A stretch of 9,185 nt of DNA from an uncultured Prevotella sp. (GCA_947303825.1 CAMYZK010000080.1:1-9185), one strand, 5' to 3'. Numbered from the stretch's first letter, positions 1 to 6,495 are shown. Numbers and translations: made by a program. The notes: generated by a model from the letters alone, not told the origin.

Positions 1-60
1 AAGTCCAGAAATGAGTATTCCGAGAAGAAATCTGTGCGCAGCCGCTCCCCGCCCCCTTAA
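1..60 (+). other. Possible C-terminal tail of an upstream gene
   Basis: Frame 1 is open from the window edge to a TAA at 58-60 and reads KSRNEYSEKKSVRSRSPPP. The tail is basic and hydrophilic, as the disordered end of a cytoplasmic protein could be. The TAA sits at the centre of the palindrome CCCCTTAAGGGG (53-64), so the last codons would be made of repeat DNA. Nineteen residues are too few to identify a family, and a chance open stretch is quite possible. Frame 2 is also open past base 60, which weakens the case. Confidence 0.2.
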
Positions 61-146
61 GGGGAGGGGTCGGGGGTGGGTATCTCTCTGCCGCTGAATG
101 AGTTTGTCACTCCATCCCTGCCCCTCCCCAAGCAAGGGAGGGGAGT
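47..146. repeat. REP-like doublet of inverted G/C-rich palindromic units
   Basis: Unit one (47-81) is a C-rich arm, the perfect palindrome CCCCTTAAGGGG (53-64), and a G-rich tail. Unit two (about 108-143) is similar but in the opposite orientation: a C-rich tail, then CCCCTCCC (121-128) paired with GGGAGGGG (136-143) around a 7-nt loop. GGGGAGGGG at 61-69 is also exactly complementary to CCCCTCCCC at 121-129, so the two units can pair with each other. A central 26 nt (82-107) separates them. This is the layout of bacterial REP doublets (BIMEs). Its position between genes and its very different base composition from the flanks fit a dispersed intergenic repeat. That it is dispersed across the genome is inference. 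Confidence 0.6.
61..80 (+). other. G-quadruplex motif
   Basis: There are four G-runs on the + strand: 61-64, 66-69, 72-76 and 78-80, separated by loops of 1, 2 and 1 nt. This meets the standard G3+N1-7 definition, and the short loops predict a stable fold. The motif lies about 190 nt before the MFS start codon, on the coding strand, so it could form in a leader RNA if transcription starts upstream, or in the displaced strand of DNA. It is part of the REP-like unit and may have no separate role. Confidence 0.6.
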
Positions 147-228
147 GCCATGCGGCTCGTTAGTTGACGGTAGCAGACTGCTTAAAGTAGACTCATTATT
201 AGAAAAACCAGATAATTGAAAAGTTGAA

Positions 229-256
229 GAGTTGAAAACTCATAAACTCAAGAACT
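229..256 (+). repeat. GAGTT/AACTC leader repeat before the MFS gene
   Basis: This short AT-rich stretch just before the MFS start contains GAGTT (229-233) and AACTC (237-241), which can form a 5-bp hairpin with a 3-nt loop, followed by AAACTCAAGAACT (244-256). The 13-mer occurs again exactly at 1948-1960, after the MFS gene. Bases 229-251 match 1919-1940 with one base deleted and one substitution. It looks like the same low-complexity family as the leader of the next gene. Confidence 0.6.
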
Positions 257-266
257 AAAGATAAAA

Positions 267-1892
267 ATGACACAAGCTATACAAAAGACTCTGCGCGACT
301 CCTCCGCCATGCGGTGGACGGCCTTGTTGCTGCTGGCCCTGGCCATGTTTTGCAGCTATATCTTCATGGACATCCTCTCGCCCATCAAAGACCTGATGCT
401 CTCTGAGCGTGGATGGGACTCTACCGCCTTCGGCACGATGCAAGGCTCTGAGGTGTTTCTCAACGTCTTTGTCTTCTTCCTCATCTTTGCAGGCATCATC
501 CTCGACAAGATGGGTGTGCGCTTCACCGCAGTGCTCTCTGCCGTGGTGATGCTGGTGGGAGCCATCGTCAAGTGGTATGCGGTGAGCGACAGCTTTGCTG
601 GCAGCGGCCTGGAGACGTGGTTCACCGAGAACCTGAACTACATCCCTGGCTTCGACGAACTGGGTGTCTCGCCCTTCTATGAGGGCATGCCCGCCTCGGC
701 CAAGTTTGCCGCCTGCGGCTTTATGATCTTCGGCTGTGGCTGCGAGATGGCTGGCATCACCGTTAGCCGAGGCATAGTGAAGTGGTTCAAGGGCCGCGAG
801 ATGGCCCTGGCCATGGGTAGCGAGATGGCTCTGGCCCGCCTCGGCGTGGCTACCTGCATGATTTTCTCGCCTTACTTCGCCCGTCTGGGTGGTCAGGTGA
901 GCGTGAGCCGCTCGGTGGCCTTCGGCGTGGTGCTGCTGTGCATAGCCTTGATAATGACCATTGTCTACTTCTTCATGGACCGCAAGCTGGATGCTCAGAC
1001 TGGCGAGGCCGAGGAGAAGGACGACCCGTTCCGCACAAAAGACCTGGGACAGATACTCACCTCCAGCGGATTCTGGCTCGTAGCCCTGCTGTGCGTGCTT
1101 TACTACTCGGCCATCTTCCCCTTCCAGAAATACGCGGTAAACATGCTTCAGTGCAACCTCACGCTGGAGAAGCCTGCCGAAGGCTCGTTCTGGGCAGGAC
1201 AGTCGGTGGCCATCGTCCAGTATATCATCATGCTCGTGGTGGCAGCCACCGCCTTTGCCAGCAACTTCCAGAAGAAGAACAAACAGCTGAAATACGGACT
1301 GCTGGCCACGTCGGTAGTGGCACTGGTGATATACTGCTACATGGGCTATATGCGTCAGTCGGCCGAGGCCATCTTTGCCGTGTTCCCGCTGCTGGCCGTG
1401 GGCATCACGCCTAGACTGGGCAGCTATGTAGACCATAAGGGCAAGGCTGCCACCATGCTCGTGCTGGGGTCGCTGCTGCTCATAGGCTGCCACCTGACGT
1501 TTGCCTTCATCCTGCCCATGTTCAAGGGTAGTGCCGTGGGAGGCATCTTCATTGCCTACCTCACCATACTGGTGCTGGGAGCATCGTTCTCGCTGGTGCC
1601 CGCATCGCTGTGGCCTAGCGTGCCCAAGCTGGTGGAGCCCAAGATCATCGGCTCGGCCTACGCCCTCATCTTCTGGATTCAGAACATCGGCCTGTGGCTC
1701 TTCCCGCTGCTCATAGGCAAGGTGCTCGATGCCACCAACCCCGGCGTGACCGACCCAACGCAGTACAACTACACCGCTCCGCTGGTGATGCTGGCCTTCC
1801 TGGGCGTGGCAGCACTGGTGCTGGGGCTCGTGCTGAAGGTGGTAGACCGTAAGAAGGGAATAGGACTGGAACTGCCGAACATAAAGAGTTAA
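267..1892 (+). CDS. MFS transporter, MFSD1-like
   Basis: This is an inner-membrane carrier of the major facilitator superfamily, 541 aa and so on the long side for the family. Hydrophobic segments run through the whole length. Clear ones lie near residues 17-37, 60-79, 86-106, 147-166, 187-205 and 213-236, with more in the C-terminal half. An MFS motif A (G76, then D80-K-M-G-V-R85) follows the second helix, and a motif-A-like PRLGSYVDHKG stretch lies in the second half. A long polar loop (about 107-145) separates helices 3 and 4. The segment WFKGRE (173-178), followed by a small-residue helix and RLG, resembles the MFSD1-type branch. The substrate cannot be read from the sequence. The ATG at 267 follows an A-rich, Shine-Dalgarno-free leader; M15 is a possible but less likely alternative start. 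The stop codon lies inside a 13-bp tandem repeat. No neighbour points to a pathway. Confidence 0.85.
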   Translation: MTQAIQKTLRDSSAMRWTALLLLALAMFCSYIFMDILSPIKDLMLSERGWDSTAFGTMQGSEVFLNVFVFFLIFAGIILDKMGVRFTAVLSAVVMLVGAIVKWYAVSDSFAGSGLETWFTENLNYIPGFDELGVSPFYEGMPASAKFAACGFMIFGCGCEMAGITVSRGIVKWFKGREMALAMGSEMALARLGVATCMIFSPYFARLGGQVSVSRSVAFGVVLLCIALIMTIVYFFMDRKLDAQTGEAEEKDDPFRTKDLGQILTSSGFWLVALLCVLYYSAIFPFQKYAVNMLQCNLTLEKPAEGSFWAGQSVAIVQYIIMLVVAATAFASNFQKKNKQLKYGLLATSVVALVIYCYMGYMRQSAEAIFAVFPLLAVGITPRLGSYVDHKGKAATMLVLGSLLLIGCHLTFAFILPMFKGSAVGGIFIAYLTILVLGASFSLVPASLWPSVPKLVEPKIIGSAYALIFWIQNIGLWLFPLLIGKVLDATNPGVTDPTQYNYTAPLVMLAFLGVAALVLGLVLKVVDRKKGIGLELPNIKS

Positions 1893-1926
1893 GAGTTAAA
1901 GTTAAGAGTTAAAGTTAAGAGTTAAA
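1888..1926 (+). repeat. Three perfect 13-bp tandem repeats over the MFS stop codon
   Basis: GTTAAGAGTTAAA occurs three times in a row without change, at 1888-1900, 1901-1913 and 1914-1926. The first copy supplies the TAA stop of the MFS gene (1890-1892). GAGTT words in this array are complementary to the AACTC words that follow directly, so weak hairpins are possible. I see no GC-rich stem with a T-tract, so I do not call it a terminator. Confidence 0.8.
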
Positions 1927-2036
1927 ACTCACAAACTCAAAACATACAAACTCAAGAACTCAAGAACTTATAAACTCACAAACTCAAAAACTTATAAACT
2001 CACAAACTTACAAACTTACAAACTTAAAAAACAACA
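1927..2036 (+). repeat. A-rich AAACTC/AAACTT repeat leader
   Basis: This is almost entirely A, C and T, with repeated AAACTC words changing to AAACTT towards the 3' end. ACAAACTT stands in three direct copies at 2002-2025, and the word AACTTATAAACTCACAAACT occurs twice. There is no purine-rich Shine-Dalgarno sequence before the ATG at 2043. Such unstructured A-rich leaders are common before Bacteroidetes genes and can help ribosomes bind. I found no TAnnTTTG promoter box here. Confidence 0.65.
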
Positions 2037-2042
2037 AGACCT

Positions 2043-2822
2043 ATGAAGAAGTTATTCGTTATCGCAGCAATGGCTGCATTCACTCTTGGTGCTCAGGCAC
2101 AGGAGAAGCTTTATCTGAACACGTATAACGGCACCAACCTTGCCAAGTACGACGGAAAGCAGTGCAACGTGAATGTGAACCGCTACATGTTCACCGGCTG
2201 GAACACCATCGCCCTGCCTTTCTCTATGACCAGCGACGAGGTGAACGATGTCTTCGGCTATGACTGCCGCCTGGAGCGTCTCTCCGGTGTTGAGGACAAT
2301 GGTCAGGACGTTGTGCTGAACTTTGTTGACTGCAAGGCTGGCGGCATAGAGGCCAACACCCCCTATATGCTCTACTACACCGGCAAGGAGGCGTCTGTAA
2401 AGATTGCCAAGGAGGCCGAGATAAGCGACGGCAAGGCAGCCCTCACCTTCACCACGCAGAGCGGTGAGACCGTTACCATGCAGGGTGCGAAGAACCAGGT
2501 TGCCGGCAACGGACTCTATGGAGTGCTGGCCCGCGACAACAGTGAGGTGAAATTTGTCTCCGTAGGCGAGGAGAATACCACCGGCTTCTATGCCACACGC
2601 TGCTTCATACGCCTGTCATCGGGCACTGCCAAGAAGCTCGTGGCACGCCACGTGGCACAAGAAGAGACCACCAGCATCAGCGCCATAGCCAAGAAAGGTG
2701 AGCTGGTCGACGTCTACACACTGAGTGGAGCCAAGGTCGCCTCGAAGATCAGTGCCGACCAAGTGAACAGCCTGCGTCCTGCTGTCTATATTGTCAAGGG
2801 ACAGAAGGTTGTGGTGAAGTAA
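2043..2822 (+). CDS. Secreted protein of unknown function with C-terminal tail domain
   Basis: I do not recognise a named family beyond Prevotella-type secreted proteins. The 259-aa product starts with a standard signal peptide (KK, a hydrophobic core, and AQA with cleavage predicted after residue 19, leaving Q20 first). The mature part looks beta-rich. A segment near residues 48-72 (GWNTIALPFSMTSDEVNDVF) is of a kind seen repeatedly in Prevotella surface and secreted proteins. The last 38 residues (222-259) read as a small beta domain: VYTLSGAKV, then a short linker, then VYIVKGQKVVVK. This resembles the C-terminal sorting-tail type found in secreted Bacteroidetes proteins, including type IX secretion cargo. 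It has no lipobox, so it is probably periplasmic or surface-exposed rather than a lipoprotein. Its role, and any link to the lipase downstream (62 bp away), are unknown. Confidence 0.75.
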   Translation: MKKLFVIAAMAAFTLGAQAQEKLYLNTYNGTNLAKYDGKQCNVNVNRYMFTGWNTIALPFSMTSDEVNDVFGYDCRLERLSGVEDNGQDVVLNFVDCKAGGIEANTPYMLYYTGKEASVKIAKEAEISDGKAALTFTTQSGETVTMQGAKNQVAGNGLYGVLARDNSEVKFVSVGEENTTGFYATRCFIRLSSGTAKKLVARHVAQEETTSISAIAKKGELVDVYTLSGAKVASKISADQVNSLRPAVYIVKGQKVVVK

Positions 2823-2832
2823 GAATAGAAAT

Positions 2833-2967
2833 TTGAGTATTGAGGATTGAGATTTGAGATTTATTGTTTTGTAAAAACTTTCCTATGAAAACAAAAACAT
2901 TTTTACTGGCGGTATTCCTATTGGTGGGACTATCTGTAAATCTCAAATCTCAAACCTCAAATCTCAA
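2833..2967. repeat. 31-bp inverted repeat bracketing the patatin start codon
   Basis: The left arm is 2833-2863 and the right arm 2937-2967. They match at 28 of 31 positions, and the inner 17 bp (2847-2863 with 2937-2953) are perfect. The 73-bp spacer holds the ATG and the hydrophobic core of the signal peptide. Both arms consist of four heptamers: TGAGTAT, TGAGGAT, TGAGATT, TGAGATT on the left (2834-2861), and AAATCTC, AAATCTC, AAACCTC, AAATCTC on the right (2938-2965). In mRNA this would be a long stem with the start codon in a large loop. Confidence 0.85.
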
Positions 2968-3871
2968 CCCCAAAATCGGCCTCGTGCTGGGAGGAGGAGG
3001 AGCCAAAGGCGGTGCCGAGGTAGGTGTGCTGAAAGTGCTGGAAGAGGCCGGCGTAAGACCCGACTATATTGTAGGCACCAGCATCGGCTCTATCGTAGGC
3101 TGCTTGTATGCCGCCGGATACACATCGTCCGAACTGGAACAGATGTTTACACAACAGGAGTGGCTGTCGCTGCTTACCGACCGCCGCTCAGACCTTTCTA
3201 ACGAGCCTTACAAGAAGGTGGGGGGCGTGCTGTATATCTTCGGCTTCCCTGTCATCGACACTGACAACATGTCATTCGGCATGCTGGGGGGCGGACGTGT
3301 GGAGGCTACCGTAGACTCCATGCTGAAGAAGAAAGGCTGCACAGAATTCAAATGCCTGAAGACCCCTTTCAGATGCGTCGCGGCTCAGCTTATACAGGCC
3401 GAAGAGGTGGTGCTTCACAAAGGCAAGCTGCCCAGGGCCATACGGGCATCAATGGCTATCCCCGGGCTGTTCAAGCCCGTCGAGATAGATGGCAAGAAAC
3501 TCGTTGACGGAGGCATGATGAACAATCTGCCCGTCGACGTGGCAAGAGACATGGGGGCCGACATCATCATTGCCGTCGACCTCCAGCAAAACAAGCAAGA
3601 CAGTAGGAAACCAACCGACAACTTTATCATATCACTGGCCGAAGCCGTTGGCATTGGCCCTATCGTCAGGTGGATATTCGACAGGCCTGACATAGAAAAA
3701 TACAACGAGAACGTCAAGCATTGCGACATATATATTAACCCGCCACTGCCCGATGCCGATGCCACAAGCTTTGGCAACAACAACATGCGGCGAATGATAG
3801 ACATAGGCGAGAAAGAGGCACGCAAACAACTGCCCAAACTTAGACAACTGACACAAAAACAGACATACTGA
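2885..3871 (+). CDS. Exported patatin-like phospholipase
   Basis: This is a patatin-family serine acyl hydrolase (Ser-Asp dyad), predicted to cleave acyl esters of lipids outside the cytoplasm. The oxyanion loop GGGGAKG is at 36-42, the nucleophile elbow GTSIG at 64-68 with S66, and the catalytic Asp in DGG at 208-210 (D208). At 328 aa it is a bare catalytic domain: many Bacteroidetes relatives carry an outer-membrane barrel domain after it, and none is present here. I start at the ATG at 2885 because it gives a typical signal peptide (MKTKTFLLAVFLLVGL); an in-frame TTG at 2864 would only add seven residues. The cleavage and linker region (V18-L27) is encoded by a 7-bp tandem repeat. The stop overlaps the next start by 1 nt (TGATG), which suggests translational coupling with the sugar kinase. 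The substrate is unknown. Confidence 0.88.
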   Translation: MKTKTFLLAVFLLVGLSVNLKSQTSNLNPKIGLVLGGGGAKGGAEVGVLKVLEEAGVRPDYIVGTSIGSIVGCLYAAGYTSSELEQMFTQQEWLSLLTDRRSDLSNEPYKKVGGVLYIFGFPVIDTDNMSFGMLGGGRVEATVDSMLKKKGCTEFKCLKTPFRCVAAQLIQAEEVVLHKGKLPRAIRASMAIPGLFKPVEIDGKKLVDGGMMNNLPVDVARDMGADIIIAVDLQQNKQDSRKPTDNFIISLAEAVGIGPIVRWIFDRPDIEKYNENVKHCDIYINPPLPDADATSFGNNNMRRMIDIGEKEARKQLPKLRQLTQKQTY

Positions 3872-4905
3872 TGCCGAATAAGAAAATAGTAACCTTCGGA
3901 GAACTGCTGCTCCGGTTCTCCAAGAACGACCATCTGCGCCTGAGCCAAGGCGACTATCTTACATGCAAATACGGTGGGAGCGAGGCCAATGTGGCCGTGT
4001 CGCTTGCCACGCTGGGCGACAATGTGGAATATGTTACACGCCTGCCCGACACCCCCGTTGGACGGGCTGGTGTGATGAGACTACAGGAGCTGGGAGTGAG
4101 ATGCCACCATGTGCTGTGGGGAGGAGACCGCATAGGGACATACTACTTTGAACCCGCAGCGGGCATGCGCTCGGCAAAAGTGGTCTACGACAGGGAACAT
4201 TCGGCTTGCTCTGAACTACAGCCAGGCATGGTTGACTGGCACACCATACTGAAAGATGCCGAGGTGCTGCATGTGTCGGGCATCACCGCTGCCATATCCA
4301 AAAGCTCGATGGACGCCACCTTCGAAGCACTCGACATTGCCGATGAAATGGGGGTAAAAGTGTCTTACGACATCAACTACCGCAAGAACCTGTGGAAGTA
4401 TGAGGGTGCCGACCCGCGTGCCACATTGTCGCAAATGCTGTCAAGGTGTGACATGATGTTTGGCGATGCCATAGAGTTTGAATGGCTCTGCCAGCGCAAG
4501 CAGCCCCCCTTCACAGCCACCGACACACACTTCCAGATGCAGATGGAAGAATACAAGGAGTGGTTTGAGCAGCTGCACGAGCAGTTCCCCCGATGCCGCA
4601 AGTGGCTTATGGGCATGCGCAACATGGTTGCCTCCAGCCGTCACTTGCTCACTGCCCTACTCTATTACAGCGACAACGGCAATGACTACACGTTGCTGAA
4701 AGCTCCCATCAACGACATCAACGGCGTGGTAGACCCTTCAGGAGTGGGCGATGCCTTCATGGCTGGCCTGCTGCATGCACAGCTGGCATATAAGGACGAT
4801 GCACAGACGCAGCTGAACTACTCGCTGGCTGCTTCTACGCTGAAAAACACCATTCCCGGCGACTTCAACCTTGCCTCGGACGAAGAAATTACTAACCTTT
4901 TATAA
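3871..4905 (+). CDS. kdgK: PfkB-family sugar kinase, probably 2-keto-3-deoxygluconate kinase
   Basis: This is a ribokinase/PfkB-fold cytoplasmic kinase of 344 aa. The sugar-binding glycine motif YGGSEANVAV begins at residue 34. DINYRKNLW (167-175) and RSAKVVYDR are typical of the 2-keto-3-deoxygluconate kinase branch, which makes KDPG from the uronic-acid breakdown product KDG. The C-terminal signature reads DPSGVGDAF (288-296) with the catalytic base D294; the usual form is DTxGAGD, so P, S and V are variations around an intact catalytic Asp. A polar stretch near 205-240 may be a lineage insertion. No aldolase, isomerase or pectin or alginate gene lies nearby to confirm the substrate, so the family call is firm and the KDG assignment only likely. 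It overlaps the patatin gene by 1 nt and sits 10 nt before the DUF4301 gene. Confidence 0.8.
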   Translation: MPNKKIVTFGELLLRFSKNDHLRLSQGDYLTCKYGGSEANVAVSLATLGDNVEYVTRLPDTPVGRAGVMRLQELGVRCHHVLWGGDRIGTYYFEPAAGMRSAKVVYDREHSACSELQPGMVDWHTILKDAEVLHVSGITAAISKSSMDATFEALDIADEMGVKVSYDINYRKNLWKYEGADPRATLSQMLSRCDMMFGDAIEFEWLCQRKQPPFTATDTHFQMQMEEYKEWFEQLHEQFPRCRKWLMGMRNMVASSRHLLTALLYYSDNGNDYTLLKAPINDINGVVDPSGVGDAFMAGLLHAQLAYKDDAQTQLNYSLAASTLKNTIPGDFNLASDEEITNLL

Positions 4906-4915
4906 TAAGCAGACA

Positions 4916-6424
4916 ATGAATCTATCAGAAAAAGACATGCAGCAGATAGCCCAACGGGGTATCAGTGCTAAGAAAATCGAGAACCAGTTACATCAGTTTG
5001 AAACAGGATTCCCCTTCCTCAAGCTTGAGGCTGCCGCCGCCATAGGCAATGGCATCCTGGCTCCTACCGACGACGAGAGGAAACAATATGTGTCGGCGTG
5101 GCAACAGTACAAGGCTGAGGGTAAGCGCATAGTGAAGTTTGTACCTGCCAGCGGTGCCGCCAGCCGAATGTTCAAGAACATCTTCTCGTTTGTCGACGGC
5201 GACAGCAGTGTTCCCACCACCGACTTTGAAAAGAAATACTTTGACGAGATAGAGAAATTTGCCTTCTATGACGAGCTGGACGCCGTATGCCAGAAGAACG
5301 AAGGCAAGGGCATTAAGGAGTTGATGGCTGAAAGCAACTATAAAGCCATTGCCGCCAATATGCTTAACCCACAGGGACTTAACTATGGCCAGCTGCCCAA
5401 GGGAATGCTGCTCTTCCACAAGTATGATGACGGTGCCCGCACCCCAATGGAAGAACATCTGGTGGAAGGCGCTCTCTATGCCGCATCGAAGGGCGAAGCC
5501 AACGTCCATTTCACCGTGAGCCATGAGCACATGGACTTCTTCCGCAAGAAAGTGGCAGACAAGGCCGATGGCTATGCACAGAAATACGGAGTGAAGTACG
5601 ACATCACATTCAGCGAGCAGAAGCCCTCTACCGACACTATCGCTGCCAACCCCGACAACACCCCCTTCCGCAACGACGACGGCAGCCTGCTGTTCCGTCC
5701 GGGTGGACATGGGGCACTGATAGAGAACCTGAATGAGATTGATGCCGACGTCATCTTCATAAAGAACATAGACAATGTGGTGCCCGACCGCCTGAAGCCC
5801 GAGACCGTAGAATGGAAGCAAGTCATAGCAGGCATCCTGGTCACATTGCAGCAGAAGGCGTTTGACTATCTCAACATTCTTGATAATGGAGCAACTGGCG
5901 AGCAGCTGGAGGAGATAGCAGCGTTTGTGGAGAAATGCCTTTGCTGCCAACCCAAGGGTGCCACTGTCGATGCCGACTACCTGCGTCGCAAGCTGAACCG
6001 CCCCATGCGCGTGTGCGGAGTAGTAAAGAATGTAGGCGAGCCTGGTGGCGGCCCGTTCCTTACCTATAACCAGGACGGCACCGTAAGCCTGCAGATCCTG
6101 GAGAGTTCGCAGATTGACACCGACAACAAGGAATATATGAAGATGTTTACTCAGGGCACACACTTCAATCCCGTTGACTTGGTATGCGCTGTACGCGACT
6201 ATAAGGGACAGCCCTTCGACCTGCCCAAATATGTAGATAAGACCACTGGCTTTATCTCTTCCAAGTCGAAAGGCGGAAAAGAGCTGAAAGCACTTGAGCT
6301 GCCAGGACTGTGGAACGGAGCCATGAGCGACTGGTCAACAGTATTTGTTGAAGTTCCCCTGGGCACATTCAACCCCGTCAAGACTGTCAACGACCTGTTG
6401 CGCGAACAGCATCAGCAAGCCTGA
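4916..6424 (+). CDS. DUF4301 protein, possible sugar nucleotidyltransferase fold
   Basis: This 502-aa protein matches the DUF4301 family, a conserved and uncharacterised protein of Bacteroidetes, at its usual length. It has no signal peptide or membrane segments, so it is cytoplasmic. Conserved blocks are VPASGAASRMFK (76-87), LPKGMLLFHKY, RTPMEEHLVEGALYA, KPSTDT (236-241), FRPGGHGAL (260-268), IFIKNIDNVVPD (K283-N-I-D-N287) and VVKNVGEPGGGPF (369-381). The glycine/arginine block, the GHG block and the hydrophobic strand ending in NIDN fall in the same order as the nucleotide-binding loop, the GHG loop and the metal-binding D-N of UDP-sugar pyrophosphorylases. I therefore infer a nucleotidyltransferase-like role; it is not established. 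I chose the ATG at 4916, 10 nt after the kinase stop, because the in-frame TTG at 4871 lies inside the kinase gene and adds a non-conserved-looking tail. Confidence 0.8.
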   Translation: MNLSEKDMQQIAQRGISAKKIENQLHQFETGFPFLKLEAAAAIGNGILAPTDDERKQYVSAWQQYKAEGKRIVKFVPASGAASRMFKNIFSFVDGDSSVPTTDFEKKYFDEIEKFAFYDELDAVCQKNEGKGIKELMAESNYKAIAANMLNPQGLNYGQLPKGMLLFHKYDDGARTPMEEHLVEGALYAASKGEANVHFTVSHEHMDFFRKKVADKADGYAQKYGVKYDITFSEQKPSTDTIAANPDNTPFRNDDGSLLFRPGGHGALIENLNEIDADVIFIKNIDNVVPDRLKPETVEWKQVIAGILVTLQQKAFDYLNILDNGATGEQLEEIAAFVEKCLCCQPKGATVDADYLRRKLNRPMRVCGVVKNVGEPGGGPFLTYNQDGTVSLQILESSQIDTDNKEYMKMFTQGTHFNPVDLVCAVRDYKGQPFDLPKYVDKTTGFISSKSKGGKELKALELPGLWNGAMSDWSTVFVEVPLGTFNPVKTVNDLLREQHQQA

Positions 6425-6476
6425 ACACAGGGCTGCTCTGCAACGGTTTTCATGGCATTTCACAAATACGGCACAC

Positions 6477-6495
6477 TTTTTGCTTGTAGCAAAGA
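6477..6495 (+). other. Small hairpin in the grpE leader
   Basis: TTTGC (6479-6483) pairs with GCAAA (6489-6493) around the loop TTGTA, and two weaker pairs can extend the stem outward. It ends about 19 nt before the grpE ATG and does not cover a Shine-Dalgarno sequence, as none is present. The 89-bp gap (6425-6513) is the only sizeable break after 2885, so a grpE promoter probably lies here, but I see no TAnnTTTG box and no CIRCE operator. Confidence 0.35.

Noticed and set aside
255..1493. Long open frame on the minus strand opposite the MFS gene (about 412 codons)
   Set aside because: Its translation is rich in His, Gln and Gly with no family motif. It is the shadow of a GC-rich gene whose + strand product has clear MFS motifs.
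1888..2036. Rho-independent terminator after the MFS gene
   Set aside because: The GAGTT/AACTC pairings are short and AT-only around a few GC pairs, and no T-tract follows.
1927..2036. CRISPR-like array
   Set aside because: The repeats are 6 to 20 nt, overlapping and degenerate, with no unique spacers of constant length.
2864..2884. In-frame TTG start that would lengthen the patatin protein by seven residues
   Set aside because: It would put FCKNFP before an otherwise ideal signal peptide; the ATG at 2885 fits much better.
2833..2967. Invertible promoter of the Bacteroides phase-variation type
   Set aside because: The inverted repeat encloses the start codon and signal-peptide codons, so inversion would destroy the gene. 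No invertase gene or TAnnTTTG box is visible nearby.
4871..4915. In-frame TTG start that would lengthen the DUF4301 protein by 15 residues
   Set aside because: It lies inside the kinase gene, and the ATG at 4916 has normal operon spacing of 10 nt.
4988..6163. Long open frame on the minus strand opposite the DUF4301 gene (about 391 codons)
   Set aside because: It shows no domain or plausible start context, and the + strand carries conserved DUF4301 blocks across the same bases.
6425..6450. Hairpin CAGGG-CTG-CTCTG after the DUF4301 gene as a terminator
   Set aside because: The stem is five pairs including a G-T wobble, with no T-run directly after it.
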